Shown here piece by piece: positions 36,540 to 46,982 of a stretch of 64,000 nucleotides of DNA. The notes beneath the pieces were generated by a model, which was not told the DNA's origin, did not search any database, and saw only the letters and a list, made by a program, of their open reading frames with translations. Location: contig JAFOOX010000041.1 in NCBI GenBank assembly GCA_017425245.1, positions 1 to 64,000 of the forward strand, given 5' to 3'. This DNA is from Gammaproteobacteria bacterium. Its GTDB lineage: Bacteria > Pseudomonadota > Gammaproteobacteria > Enterobacterales > Neiellaceae. Every line of letters starts with the position of its first letter. Within the stretch, counting starts at the first letter, position 1. The position numbers were made by a program, and so were the translations under genes.

Positions 36540-37121
36540 ATGTCCACAACTCCCTTGCTGGTGCTGATCAGCACTGCCCTGGTCAACAACGTGGTGCTGG
36601 CCAAGTACCTCGGCCTTTGCCCGTTCATGGGTACCTCGGGCAACATCGGCAGCGCCATTGGCATGGGTGCTGCCACCAGCTTTGTTATCACTCTGGCCAC
36701 CCTGCTCACCTGGCTGCTTGACACCGCCGTGCTGCAGCCACTGAATCTCGGCTTTATGCGCCTGATCGCCTTCATCGTGGTGATCGCAGCAGTGGTCCAG
36801 TTCACCGAGCTGTACCTGAGAAAGAGCTACCCGCCACTTTATCGCTCGCTGGGCATCTTTCTGCCACTGATCACCACCAACTGTGCAGTGTTGGGGGTGG
36901 CGCTGCTGGTGGCCAGTGAGGGGCTGGGATTGATGCTGGCCATCAGCTATGGCCTCGGCTCATCACTTGGCTTTGCATTGGTGCTTTTGATTTTCGCCGG
37001 CCTGCGCACCCGGCTGAACCTGAGCGAAGTGCCAGCACTGTTTGCCGGCAGTCCTATCGCTTTTATTACCGCTGGCTGGCTGGCGCTGGCGTTCATGGGT
37101 TTTGCCGGCATGGCCGGCTAA
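36540..37121 (+). CDS. rnfA: Rnf electron transport complex subunit RnfA
   Basis: 193 aa, six membrane helices. Opens with the conserved LLVLISTALVNNVVLAKYLGLCPFMG and contains FLPLITTNCAVLGVALL. Integral subunit of the ion-motive Rnf complex, which drives NADH electrons to low-potential ferredoxin or flavodoxin; nif-linked copies feed nitrogenase. First gene of rnfABCDGEH. Confidence 0.95.
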   Translation: MSTTPLLVLISTALVNNVVLAKYLGLCPFMGTSGNIGSAIGMGAATSFVITLATLLTWLLDTAVLQPLNLGFMRLIAFIVVIAAVVQFTELYLRKSYPPLYRSLGIFLPLITTNCAVLGVALLVASEGLGLMLAISYGLGSSLGFALVLLIFAGLRTRLNLSEVPALFAGSPIAFITAGWLALAFMGFAGMAG

Positions 37122-37131
37122 CGAGGTCGCA

Positions 37132-37617
37132 ATGATTGCCGTGATCTTTTTTAGCGGGCTGGGTGCCCTGCTTGGGGTGTTGCTGGTACTGGCAGAGAAG
37201 AAGTTTGCCGTTGAGGTAGACGCCACCGCCCTGCGCATTGCCGAACTCTTGCCTGGCGGCCAGTGCGGCCAATGTGGCCAGGCCGGTTGTGGCCAGGCCG
37301 CCGAGGCGATGGCACGCGGCGAGCTGGGGCCCGATTGCTGCCCGCCAGGTGGCGCCGGTGTGGCCGCCGAGATCGCATCAATCCTCGGGGTAAGCTGCGG
37401 CGCTGGCAGTGGTCCGGCTCAACTGGCAGTGATTGATGAGGACCGCTGCAACGGTTGCACCCGCTGTATGCGTGCCTGCCCGTTCGACGCCATTGTCGGC
37501 GCTAGCCGCTGCGCCCACGGGGTGCTGGCCGCGCTCTGCACCGGCTGCCGTATCTGCGTGGCCACTTGCCCCAACGATTGCCTCACCATGACCCCGCGCG
37601 TTGCCGGCCACCACTAA
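37132..37617 (+). CDS. rnfB: Rnf complex iron-sulfur subunit RnfB
   Basis: 161 aa. N-terminal membrane anchor (VIFFSGLGALLGVLLVLAEKKF), a 4Fe-4S domain (GGQCGQCGQAGCGQAAEAMARGE, CCPPGG), then two ferredoxin motifs (CNGCTRCMRACP and CTGCRICVATCP). Passes electrons within Rnf. The ATG at 37132 is the family start; a longer frame overlaps rnfA. Confidence 0.95.
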   Translation: MIAVIFFSGLGALLGVLLVLAEKKFAVEVDATALRIAELLPGGQCGQCGQAGCGQAAEAMARGELGPDCCPPGGAGVAAEIASILGVSCGAGSGPAQLAVIDEDRCNGCTRCMRACPFDAIVGASRCAHGVLAALCTGCRICVATCPNDCLTMTPRVAGHH

Positions 37618-37631
37618 TTCAGGAGCATGAG

Positions 37632-39161
37632 ATGACCACTCAACCCGTCTCAGGCTTTAGCCGTCATCAAGCCGCCTTCGCCGGGGGAATCCACCCTGAA
37701 GATCACAAGGCGCTGACCAGCGAGCAGCCGATCCGCACTCTGGCGCTGCCAGAATTGTTGCTGCTGCCCTTAGCCCAGCGCTTTGGGGCGCCGCTGGAGA
37801 CTTTGGTCAGCGTCGACCAAGAGGTGGCCATGGGCCAACTGCTGGCGACCAGCAGTGATCTGCGCAGCGTACCGGTACATGCGCCTGCCAGCGGCCGTAT
37901 TGTCGCCATTGATGGCAAACCCGGCAGTCAGCAGATCAGCCTCAAGGCTGAGGACAACCGGCGCTGGGGCGAATCTCCGCTAACCGGTAACCCTTTCACC
38001 CTTGAGAGCGACACCATCATCCAGCGCATCCGCAGCGCCGGTATCGTCGGTCTCGGCGGTGCGGCCTTTCCCACCGCCCTAAAAGTTGCCTCGGCGCGCA
38101 GCAAGCACTGCGATCTGCTGCTGCTCAATGGTGGCGAATGCGAGCCGTACCTCACCTGTGACGACCGCCTGATGCGTGAATATGCCGCCGAGATCGTCGC
38201 TGGCGCCCGCCTGCTGGCCCGCGCCGCAGCCATCAACCAGGTGGTGATCGCGGTGGAAGACAACAAGGCGGAAGCACTGTCTGCGCTACGAGAGGCCGCC
38301 TCCGCAGCGGCCGAGGTGCGGGTGGCGATGGTGCCCTCGCTCTACCCCATGGGCTCCGAGCGCCATCTGATCCACACCGTCAGCGGCCGGCTGGTGCCGC
38401 CAGGCGGACTCAGCCTTGATGTTGGGGTGCTGGTACAGAACGTCGCTACCGCCCGTGCGGTCTATCACGCGGTGCGCTTCGGCCGGCCGCTGATCGACCG
38501 GGTGATCACCATCAGTGGCGGAGCCATCAGCCAGCCGGCCAACCTGCGGGTGCCGCTGGGAGTGCGCATATCCGAGCTGATCAGCGCCTGCGGCGGGTTG
38601 CGTGCCGACGCCGCGCGCCTCGTTAATGGCGGGCCGATGATGGGCCAGGTGATCAGTAACCCGCACCAGCCAATCAGCAAGAGCACCAGCGGCATTCTCG
38701 CCTTGACCCAGGCGGAAGTGCAGTCGGGCGACAGCGCTGCCTGCATCCGCTGCGGCCGCTGTGTTGCCGCCTGTCCGATGTCGCTGCTGCCATTGACCAT
38801 GCACGCCACCGCCCGCGCCGGCGATCTGGATGGCGCCCGCGCCGCCGGCCTCGACCACTGCCTGATGTGTGGCGCCTGTGCCTATGTCTGCCCGTCACAC
38901 CTGCCGTTGACCGGCGTGTTTCGCGCCGCTCGCGCCACCCACACCGCCAACCAGCAGGAGCTGAAACGGCAGGAGCGGGCCCGCCTGCAAGCGCAGATGA
39001 AAAAGGAGAGGTTGCTGCGTGAGGCGCTCGCCCGCGAGGCAGCCAAGGCGGCGGCAGCAGCCGCCAAACCTGCCCGTAGCAGTCGCCGGGGCGCCGTCGC
39101 CGCCGTCGCCGACACGGCGGAAACCGTTAGCCCGGCTTCGGCCAGTGAAGGAGAATCCTGA
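37632..39161 (+). CDS. rnfC: Rnf complex subunit RnfC
   Basis: 509 aa. NADH/FMN-binding subunit with the Gly-rich segment GIVGLGGAAFPTALK, a SLBB domain, and two 4Fe-4S motifs (CIRCGRCVAACP and CLMCGACAYVCP) near residues 375-415. It ends in a charged Ala/Lys-rich tail typical of gammaproteobacterial RnfC. GGAG ribosome site before the ATG. Stop and rnfD start overlap (TGATG). Confidence 0.95.
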   Translation: MTTQPVSGFSRHQAAFAGGIHPEDHKALTSEQPIRTLALPELLLLPLAQRFGAPLETLVSVDQEVAMGQLLATSSDLRSVPVHAPASGRIVAIDGKPGSQQISLKAEDNRRWGESPLTGNPFTLESDTIIQRIRSAGIVGLGGAAFPTALKVASARSKHCDLLLLNGGECEPYLTCDDRLMREYAAEIVAGARLLARAAAINQVVIAVEDNKAEALSALREAASAAAEVRVAMVPSLYPMGSERHLIHTVSGRLVPPGGLSLDVGVLVQNVATARAVYHAVRFGRPLIDRVITISGGAISQPANLRVPLGVRISELISACGGLRADAARLVNGGPMMGQVISNPHQPISKSTSGILALTQAEVQSGDSAACIRCGRCVAACPMSLLPLTMHATARAGDLDGARAAGLDHCLMCGACAYVCPSHLPLTGVFRAARATHTANQQELKRQERARLQAQMKKERLLREALAREAAKAAAAAAKPARSSRRGAVAAVADTAETVSPASASEGES

Positions 39162-40168
39162 TGATACGTTTTGACCCGATCTCAGGCCCGCACAGCCACA
39201 GCGGCCTGTCGACCCGTCAGGTGATGGTGGCCGTCATGCTGGCGCTGCTGCCCGCCACCCTCTTCGCCCTGGCGCTGTTTGGGCTGCCAGCGCTGACCAC
39301 CTTCGCCGCCTGCTGTTGCGGCGCCATTTCCGCCGAACTGTTGGGATGCAAACTGCGCGGCCAATCGCTGCGCCAGGCCGGCGATGGCTCGGCCTTGCTG
39401 ACCGGCTGGTTGCTGGCACTATCCTTGCCGCCAAGCTGCCCGCCGGTGATCGCCGCGCTGGGCGGCGCCTTTGGCGTGTTGTTGGCCAAACAGGTCTATG
39501 GCGGTCTTGGCCATAACCTGTTTAACCCGGCTATGGCCGCGCGAGTGATGCTGCTGATCAGCTTTCCGGTGGCCATGACCCAATGGCCGGCGCCCGACAC
39601 CGCTTTCGCCCACTGGCTGCTGAGCGAAGCCCCCTATCTGACCGTTGACGGCCTTACCGGCGCCACACCGCTGGCCCATGACGCAGCCATTGCCAGCGCC
39701 CCAGCCGCCAGTCAGTGGCCCCTGCTGCTTGGCGTGCACGGCGGCAGCTTGGGGGAAACCAGCGCCCTGCTGCTGGGTCTGGGCGGTCTGTGGCTGGTGA
39801 TCCGCCGTCAGATCCCGACGGATCTGCCAGTGGCCGTACTCATTGGCGCCCTGTTGCCTGCCGCCATCGCTCACCTGTTGGCACCGACCGACTACCCCTC
39901 GCCACTGTTTGAACTGGCCAGCGGCGGTCTGATGCTCTGTGCCTTTTTCATCAGCACCGATCCGGTCACCTCACCGGTCACCAGCAAAGGCCGCTGGATC
40001 TACGGCCTTGGCACCGGCCTGCTGATTTGGCTGATCCGGCGCTACGGCAACACCCCGGAAGGGGTCGCCTTTGCCGTGCTGTTGATGAATGCACTGACCC
40101 CGCTGATCGACCACTGGATGCCAATGCGCCCCTTCGGCAGCAGTGCCCTGCCCCGGCAAAAAACCTGA
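39161..40168 (+). CDS. rnfD: Rnf complex membrane subunit RnfD
   Basis: 335 aa, about nine to ten helices. NqrB/RnfD family; the covalent FMN site Thr lies in DGLTGATPLAHD, and GLGHNLFNPAMAARVMLLISFP and STDPVTSPVT are conserved. Part of the ion-translocating core. Confidence 0.95.
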   Translation: MIRFDPISGPHSHSGLSTRQVMVAVMLALLPATLFALALFGLPALTTFAACCCGAISAELLGCKLRGQSLRQAGDGSALLTGWLLALSLPPSCPPVIAALGGAFGVLLAKQVYGGLGHNLFNPAMAARVMLLISFPVAMTQWPAPDTAFAHWLLSEAPYLTVDGLTGATPLAHDAAIASAPAASQWPLLLGVHGGSLGETSALLLGLGGLWLVIRRQIPTDLPVAVLIGALLPAAIAHLLAPTDYPSPLFELASGGLMLCAFFISTDPVTSPVTSKGRWIYGLGTGLLIWLIRRYGNTPEGVAFAVLLMNALTPLIDHWMPMRPFGSSALPRQKT

Positions 40169-40204
40169 AGCAACTCTATCTACCCGCCTCACCGGAGTGC
40201 CGCC

Positions 40205-40891
40205 ATGAGTTCAGCCATTCTCCGTTTGCATCAAGGCGCCAACCAGTTGCGTCAGCATGTCAGCTATCCGGCGCTGCTGCTGGCCCTGATGTCAGCGCTG
40301 TGCGCCAGTCTGCTGCATGGCACCAACATTGCGACTGCACCACTGATTGCTGCGGCCGAACGGCATGACCGGCTGACGGCCATCGCGGCCGTCATGCCCG
40401 CCGACCGCTACGACAGCGACCCACTGGCCAACTGTCAACCCGCCAGCGGGCCGAACGCCATCGAACTCTGCCCCTTGACCCTGAAAGGCCAAGCGGCCGG
40501 CTATATCGCCACCCTCAGCAACGGCGGTTATGGCGGCCCCATCCGCATGCTGCTGGGGGTTGATAGCAGCGGCACCATCACCGGGGTGCGGGTGCTCAGC
40601 CACACCGAAACGCCGGGTCTGGGCGATCTGATCGAAGCGGCCAAAAGCAGTTGGATCGACAGTTTCAAGGGGCATTCGCTGACCAACACCAGCCAACAAC
40701 AGTGGGCCGTGCGCAAGGATGGCGGCGACTTTGACCAGTTTACCGGCGCCACCATCACCCCACGCGCGGTGGTTGGCGGTGTCCATCAGGCGCTGCTAAC
40801 CATTCAGCAGGCCGACGCCGCCATCACCCCGGGTACAACCACCGACACACCAATCAACAACAGCAGTGCCACCGGCGCTGGGGAGCCCTGA
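40205..40891 (+). CDS. rnfG: Rnf complex subunit RnfG
   Basis: 228 aa. One membrane span (about residues 20-45) and a periplasmic FMN-binding domain with FTGATITPRAV, whose Thr carries FMN covalently. LLGVDSSGTITGVRVLSHTETPGLG is also typical. Followed 1 bp later by rnfE. Confidence 0.94.
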   Translation: MSSAILRLHQGANQLRQHVSYPALLLALMSALCASLLHGTNIATAPLIAAAERHDRLTAIAAVMPADRYDSDPLANCQPASGPNAIELCPLTLKGQAAGYIATLSNGGYGGPIRMLLGVDSSGTITGVRVLSHTETPGLGDLIEAAKSSWIDSFKGHSLTNTSQQQWAVRKDGGDFDQFTGATITPRAVVGGVHQALLTIQQADAAITPGTTTDTPINNSSATGAGEP

Positions 40892-40892
40892 T

Positions 40893-41607
40893 ATGAGCTG
40901 CCAAGACGAAACCCCAAAACCAGCCGCTGCCGCAGGCCCCAATCACAGCAGTTTGTGGTTGCAGGGGCTGTGGCAAAGCAATCCGATTCTGGTGCAGGGG
41001 CTGGCCCTCTGCCCGGTGGTGGCGATGTCGAGTTCGGCCACCAATGCCATGGCCCTTGGTGTGCTGACCACCGCCGTAATGCTGGCCAGTAACCTGTTGA
41101 TCAGCGCCATGCGCCATCTGATCGCCGACAGCGTACGCATTCCGGTGTTCATCTTGCTGATCGCCACCCTGGTGACCATTGTCGATCTGCTGCTCAACGC
41201 TTACGCCCATGGCTTGCATCAGGTGCTGGGGCTGTTTATTCCGTTGATTGTCACCAACTGCATCATTCTCGGCCGGGCCGAAGCAGCGGCACGCAAGATG
41301 CCGGTAGCGGCAGCGGCCAGCGATGGTCTGGCTCAGGGCCTAGGCTTTACCGCCGTGATCACCGCCCTCGGCATCGCCCGCGAACTGGTGGCCACCGGCC
41401 GTATCTTCGCCGATGCCCCGCAGATGTTGGGGGTAGCTGGCGAGTGGTTGTCGATCACCCTGTTACCCGATTATCCGGGACTGCTGCTGGCCCGGCTGCC
41501 ACCGGGCGGCTTTATCGCCTTGGGGCTAATGCTGGTGATCTATCGCATGCTGAAACAGGCGGCGGCCCGCCGTCAGCAACGTCAGGCTCTCAACGCGGAG
41601 GTGAGCC

Positions 41608-41618
<11 letters not shown>
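40893..41618 (+). CDS. rnfE: Rnf complex membrane subunit RnfE
   Basis: 241 aa, six helices. NqrD/RnfE family with NPILVQGLALCPVVAMSSSATNA and FIPLIVTNCIILGRAEA. Partner of RnfA. The start at 40893 just follows the rnfG stop; overlaps rnfH by 11 bp. Confidence 0.94.
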
Positions 41619-41904
<286 letters not shown>

Positions 41905-42060
41905 CAGTTTGACGTGGGCTAATCGTAATCCGTCACTCAATACCTCTTACGTCTTGCTCGCCATTCGCATCTGGTCACTCGCCACTTGTTGCTTCTTGCT
42001 CGCTACTCGCATCTCGTCACCCGTATCTGCAATCGCCTTGGCGTGAGTGCCACATCGGCT

Positions 42061-42076
42061 TGTCGGATCTGCCACA
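42061..42076 (+). promoter_or_regulatory. NifA upstream activator sequence for nifF
   Basis: TGTCGGATCTGCCACA fits TGT-N10-ACA exactly, 60 bp upstream of the nifF sigma-54 promoter. A probable IHF site, TTTCAATGCCTTA (42109-42121, one mismatch), lies between. Confidence 0.78.
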
Positions 42077-42135
42077 AGACGCCGAAGTCATTGCCTCGGA
42101 TTCTTTAATTTCAATGCCTTACGCTAGAGCAATAG

Positions 42136-42151
42136 CGGCACAAGAGTTGCC
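42136..42151 (+). promoter_or_regulatory. Sigma-54 promoter of nifF
   Basis: CGGCACAAGAGTTGCC has GGCAC and TTGC with exact GG-N10-GC spacing; only the outermost bases differ from TGGCAC-N5-TTGCA. It lies 39 bp before the ATG. Confidence 0.88.
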
Positions 42152-42187
42152 GTAGAGCAGTGTTCCCCCCTCAAGACTGCGGAGTAA

Positions 42188-42742
<555 letters not shown>

Positions 42743-42749
42743 CGGTGGC

Positions 42750-43035
42750 AGGTCTGCCGCTGCGCGGCAGGCAGTGCGGCTGCACCGCAGCAATTCGCGG
42801 GGTTTCGCCCCCGCCCGACGAGCCAAGGGAGGGTCGCCGAACCCTCCCTTGGCGATCCCTGTCGGCCCCCAAAGATCACCACAAGGACTATCTAGTTGAT
42901 GTTCTGCCGGGCTACGGGGTCGCAAATATGGGCTGTCCTGCCCAGATTTGCTTTCGCTGGCATCCCTGCCAGCTCAACCCCTACACCCGGCTGGCCGTGG
43001 GTTAGCTAACGTCGTGCGGGTGGTGATCAAGGGGT
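42750..43035 (-). repeat. Structured intergenic repeat, family B, copy B2
   Basis: Minus-oriented. Hairpins: GGGA-loop stem (42956-42973), the CAAAT.TGGGC-AGGACA-GCCCA.ATTTG stem (42923-42950), and a perfect 13-bp stem GCCAAGGGAGGGT (42822-42834 with 42841-42853), whose arm sequence differs from B1. Flanked by a heptamer array at 43107. Confidence 0.75.
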
Positions 43036-43103
43036 GGATACAGCGCAGCTCTTGGCCTCTACTTGCTACTTCCCACTTGCTACTTGCTACTTCCAACTTC
43101 CCA

Positions 43104-43147
<44 letters not shown>

Positions 43148-43333
43148 TTTTGGCGCAAGCACGGTGGACAATCTCAGCCATTGATCTCCATGCGATACCT
43201 GCATAGGCTTGTAAACCGTCCGCCAGTACAGCAGGACGCGGGGCCTGGCCCCAATCCGCCGCCTGCTGCTGTTATGCAGGCCCCCCGACCGCGATTGCCG
43301 CAGGGATGTATCAGTCGGCCGAGGATGATGCCT

Positions 43334-44365
43334 ATGTCTTACCCGTTGCGGCAACAGGTGTCCGGGCAAGCGCAGATGGATGAGCAGTTTCGTCGCCAGC
43401 TTGTGACGCATGGATGTGTGGGCAATGCCCCGCTATTTCTGGCTGCTTTGCGCCAGCTTCACCGTTTTTCCAGCGCCTGTGCCCCCTTGCTGATCACCGG
43501 CGAGACTGGCACTGGTAAAGACCTGGCCGCCCGCTGTGCCCACAGCTGGGGGCCGCGCAGCCAGTGCCCCTTTGTGCCGGTGAACTGTGCCGCCCTCACC
43601 GAAAGCCTGTTTGAGGCCGAACTCTTTGGCCACAGCAAAGGGGCCTTTACCGATGCCCGCAGCGACCGTCAGGGGTTGGTAGAGCTGGCCGACGGCGGCA
43701 CTCTGTTTCTCGACGAGATCGACAGCCTTAGTCTGAAATGCCAGGCCGCGCTGCTGCGTTTTATGCAGGACCGCAGCTACCGTCCGGTGGGCGGACGCCA
43801 GCAGCGTCAGGCCGATGTGGTCGTGATCGCCGCCACGAATGCTGATCTGCTGCAACGGGTCGATAGCAGCCTGTTTCGGGCCGATCTCTATTACCGGCTG
43901 GATGTCGCCCGGGTTGAACTGCCGCCATTGCGTCAACGACGCGAAGATATCCTGCCGCTGTGCCGCCATCTGCTGGCCCGCCTGCATGGCCGTTACCAGC
44001 AGGGGCCTGGCGGGGTGACTGCCGCTGCCGCTGCTTGGCTGGAGCAGCAACCCTGGCCGGGTAATATCCGCGAACTGGAAAACCGCCTGCACCGCGCCTT
44101 TTTGCTCTGCAGCCAGCCCCACATTGATTGCGGCGATCTGGGGGCCGTTACCCCTCCGCCAGCGGCCACCACACCTGACGGTTATGCCGAAGCCAAGGCC
44201 TCGGTGGTGGCCGACTTCGAGCGCAGCTATCTGTGCCAGCTGCTCACCCGCACCGGCGGCAACCTGTCGGCGGCGGCGCGGCTGGCCGGCAAAGAGCGCA
44301 AGTGCTTCAGCCGCTTGCTGCGCCGCCACGGCATCAGCCGCCAGGACTACGCCGCCGTCGGCTGA
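43334..44365 (+). CDS. Sigma-54-dependent activator without sensory domain
   Basis: 343 aa from the ATG with a GAGG site; the longer frame would translate repeat DNA. AAA+ domain with Walker A GETGTGKD (56-63), an L1 loop reading GAFTDA (103-108) instead of GAFTGA, Walker [11 protein letters not shown], and a C-terminal Fis-type helix-turn-helix ([27 protein letters not shown]). No receiver, GAF or PAS domain, so activity is set by level or a partner. It converges on the protease/patatin operon, which starts at a sigma-54 promoter; control of that operon is inferred. Confidence 0.88.
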   Translation: MSYPLRQQVSGQAQMDEQFRRQLVTHGCVGNAPLFLAALRQLHRFSSACAPLLITGETGTGKDLAARCAHSWGPRSQCPFVPVNCAALTESLFEAELFGHSKGAFTDARSDRQGLVELADGGTLFLDEIDSLSLKCQAALLRFMQDRSYRPVGGRQQRQADVVVIAATNADLLQRVDSSLFRADLYYRLDVARVELPPLRQRREDILPLCRHLLARLHGRYQQGPGGVTAAAAAWLEQQPWPGNIRELENRLHRAFLLCSQPHIDCGDLGAVTPPPAATTPDGYAEAKASVVADFERSYLCQLLTRTGGNLSAAARLAGKERKCFSRLLRRHGISRQDYAAVG

Positions 44366-44373
44366 CGGCGGCG
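44350..44373. terminator. Convergent GC hairpin
   Basis: Perfect 10-bp stem CGCCGCCGTC / GACGGCGGCG with a 4-nt loop across the stop codon of the regulator and 11 bp from the patatin stop. It lacks a T run, so termination is plausible but not certain. Confidence 0.5.
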
Positions 44374-44384
44374 CCGGCTGGCAC

Positions 44385-46982
44385 TTATGGCGGGGTGATC
44401 AGGGCCCCGGCACAGCTCGCCCAATCGCTGTGGCTGCGGCCGAAATAGCTGAACACCCGTTTTCCGGCATCGTCGATGCGGGCGCGCAAGGTCGCCTCGT
44501 CGGGGGTGAAATTGGCCGTCTCCAGACCGGTGGTGGGCAGCTCGACCATCTGCTGGCGATAGCCGGAGGTGTGGCTGTGGCTCACCTCGCCTGCGCCCAT
44601 CAGCCCAAAATCGACCACATAACGGCTGAGGAAGTCGGTAAAGCTGCGGATCGCCACCCGCCCGCTCTCGCCCAGTTTGATCCCCAGAGTGGCCGGATGG
44701 GCGCCCGGCTCCTGCAGGAAGGCGCGGATCGGCAGGTTGTTCCACAGCCCACCATCCACCCACAAGCCGGCCAGACCGCGGCTGTCGCTTAAGGGGCGCG
44801 CCGCACCACGGGTGATCGCCTGAGACTGGGCGGCGCTGATGCGCACCGGCTTGTAGATGAGCGGCAGGCTCATGGAGATGCGCACGGCATCGGCCACCGG
44901 CATCTGCGGCGTGGTATCCACCGAGAACAGCTCGCTCATCCCCGATTCGAGGTTGGTGCCGGCCAGCACCAGCTTGATGCCAAAGGCGTCAAAGTGCTCG
45001 CGAAAGGTCACATTGCCCGTGCTGCGCCCCAGCCGCGCCGCCAGCAGCTGATCAAAGAAGCGCCGCGCCCGGCAGCCGGAGAAGAAACCAAAATCCTGCC
45101 ACAGATTCTGGGCGTAGTAGATCAAAGCCGTTGACCCCAACTTGTCGGTGGCGCTGGCTCTGGGGCTGATGCCGCTAACCAGGCTCTGCTGCAGCTGCTG
45201 GTTGAGCAGCGACTGGATGGTGGCTTGCAGTGCACTGCGGCTTAGGCGGGCATCGGTGCGCTGCAGCAGATCGGGCAACAGCTGATCAAGCTGGCCGGCG
45301 ATAAAGTTGCTGATCGGGGTGAGCAACTGGCGCAGCAGGATGTCGTTACTGCCAGCAACGCAGCCGCTGGCCAGCGCCGGGATCTGGCGCGGCGACTGCG
45401 GCAGGTCGAAAAACTCGTTGAAATGGATCTGGCGGGTATCGCGGCGCAGGGCGTCGATGCCGGCGGCGTCATAGCCCATCGACACCATGAGCGCAGTGAT
45501 CGCCCCGGCCGAAGCGCCGCTGATACCGCTGATGCGGGTGCGTTCCAGGCGGCCACCGCTAAAGCGCAGCACCCCCAGACACTCCAGCGCCCGCACCGCT
45601 CCAACATAGGCCAACCCCTTACCGCCGCCCCCCTCAAAGGCCAAAAAGCGCACCTGCTCCGGACGCAGCCGGGCAAAGCTGCCACCGCCGGTTTCGACCA
45701 GCGTCGCTTGCTCAACCGCAGTCTCATCGCTGGGCGGCAGCCAGCCATCTGCCGCCTCATCCAGCTGCTCGCGGCTGGCGGCTGGCAACGGCGAGGCGAT
45801 GGTGACATCCCCCCAGCCAGCAAACAGCATCACCGGCACACGATCACGCTGCACCCGGCGGGTGGCATACCCATTGGCGCTGGCCGGCCCAAAAAAGACC
45901 ACCGGCAGCCGCCACAGATCGAAGATCGGGTAGATGTAGAGCGCCCTGACCGCCGGCAGCTGCTCAGGGGGTGACAAGGTCCAGGTGATCTGCTGACTGC
46001 GGGTAAAGGAGCGGCTGAAAGTGGTGTTGCGGGTGAGTCCGCGCGTTAGTTCACGGCTATCGCTGTGGTTGATAGTGACGGTATCGGAGGTAGAGAGACT
46101 GTTATTGGTCTCGATCCCCGCCTCCACCACATTCGCAACAGTAAACCCAAGCTTGCCGGTGGAGGATTGGCTGGCCGCCACTGTACTGCTCTGCTCGCGG
46201 CTGTCGGAGCTGGTGACGCTCTGACTGTAACTCACCTCGTTGCTGTCGCTGCGGCTGAGCTCTGAGGTAATGGTAGCCTGCACCGTGACCGCGCTGCTGT
46301 CGCCACGGTTGAAGGTCTTTTCGCGCACCAGATGCCAGAAGCGGCTGCGGTGGCGAGCCTGATCATTGAACGAGATGGTCTGCACCCGGCTACCACGCGA
46401 AAACAACGGCTCTACAGCATTCACCAGATAGAACGTAATGCTGTTGCGGTTGTAGTAATAACGGCGACCTTGGTACCAGTGAAACTCAACTTCAAAACGG
46501 GTCAGCGGCTGATCAGGGTTATAAACCCCCTGCAGAATGCCGCGATTGATGCGGATACTTTTGGTCACCGCAGTTTCATAGCCAATATCTTCACTATTGC
46601 TGACTAGATAGTCAGAGCCAGCGGTCTGGCCATGGAGCGGTACGGTGCGCCAGTTGCCGTCTGCCTGCTGCTTGGACAGCCGCATCTTGAGCACGGCACG
46701 GGTCATCCGCTCGCCCCGGTTGCCGTTGCGAATGCGGATCTTGAAGGTGACATAGCCACTGGTGGGCTCGCCGCCGGTCAGCACATAGAGATGGGGGCGT
46801 CCATCGCTGCCGGTGACCAGCGTCAGCTCCTGCCAACTCATCTCGGCGATGCTGCTCAGCTGGGGGGCATGGTCAGTCTCCTGAGTGGGCGCACTGCTCG
46901 CCTCGGGCAGCAGCGCCTCACCCAGCCAGTCGAGCGCAGTGTCAGCGGATAACGGCTCAAGCTCGGCAACAATCCTGTTCAT
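44385..46982 (-). CDS. Patatin-like phospholipase with N-terminal beta-rich extension
   Basis: 865 aa. The C-terminal patatin domain (about 445-850) has the oxyanion loop GGGGKG (451-456), nucleophile Ser491 in GASAG, and catalytic Asp743 in DGG, so it should be an active acyl hydrolase. The first ~440 residues match no family I know: a beta-sandwich-like start (50-190), then a Ser/Thr-rich, alternating stretch (228-335, ATITSELSRSDSNEVSYSQS and more) that resembles the amphipathic hairpin region of aerolysin-type pore formers. No signal peptide. Overlaps the protease gene by 4 bp. Pore-former likeness is inference. Confidence 0.85.
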   Translation of the reverse strand: MNRIVAELEPLSADTALDWLGEALLPEASSAPTQETDHAPQLSSIAEMSWQELTLVTGSDGRPHLYVLTGGEPTSGYVTFKIRIRNGNRGERMTRAVLKMRLSKQQADGNWRTVPLHGQTAGSDYLVSNSEDIGYETAVTKSIRINRGILQGVYNPDQPLTRFEVEFHWYQGRRYYYNRNSITFYLVNAVEPLFSRGSRVQTISFNDQARHRSRFWHLVREKTFNRGDSSAVTVQATITSELSRSDSNEVSYSQSVTSSDSREQSSTVAASQSSTGKLGFTVANVVEAGIETNNSLSTSDTVTINHSDSRELTRGLTRNTTFSRSFTRSQQITWTLSPPEQLPAVRALYIYPIFDLWRLPVVFFGPASANGYATRRVQRDRVPVMLFAGWGDVTIASPLPAASREQLDEAADGWLPPSDETAVEQATLVETGGGSFARLRPEQVRFLAFEGGGGKGLAYVGAVRALECLGVLRFSGGRLERTRISGISGASAGAITALMVSMGYDAAGIDALRRDTRQIHFNEFFDLPQSPRQIPALASGCVAGSNDILLRQLLTPISNFIAGQLDQLLPDLLQRTDARLSRSALQATIQSLLNQQLQQSLVSGISPRASATDKLGSTALIYYAQNLWQDFGFFSGCRARRFFDQLLAARLGRSTGNVTFREHFDAFGIKLVLAGTNLESGMSELFSVDTTPQMPVADAVRISMSLPLIYKPVRISAAQSQAITRGAARPLSDSRGLAGLWVDGGLWNNLPIRAFLQEPGAHPATLGIKLGESGRVAIRSFTDFLSRYVVDFGLMGAGEVSHSHTSGYRQQMVELPTTGLETANFTPDEATLRARIDDAGKRVFSYFGRSHSDWASCAGALITPP

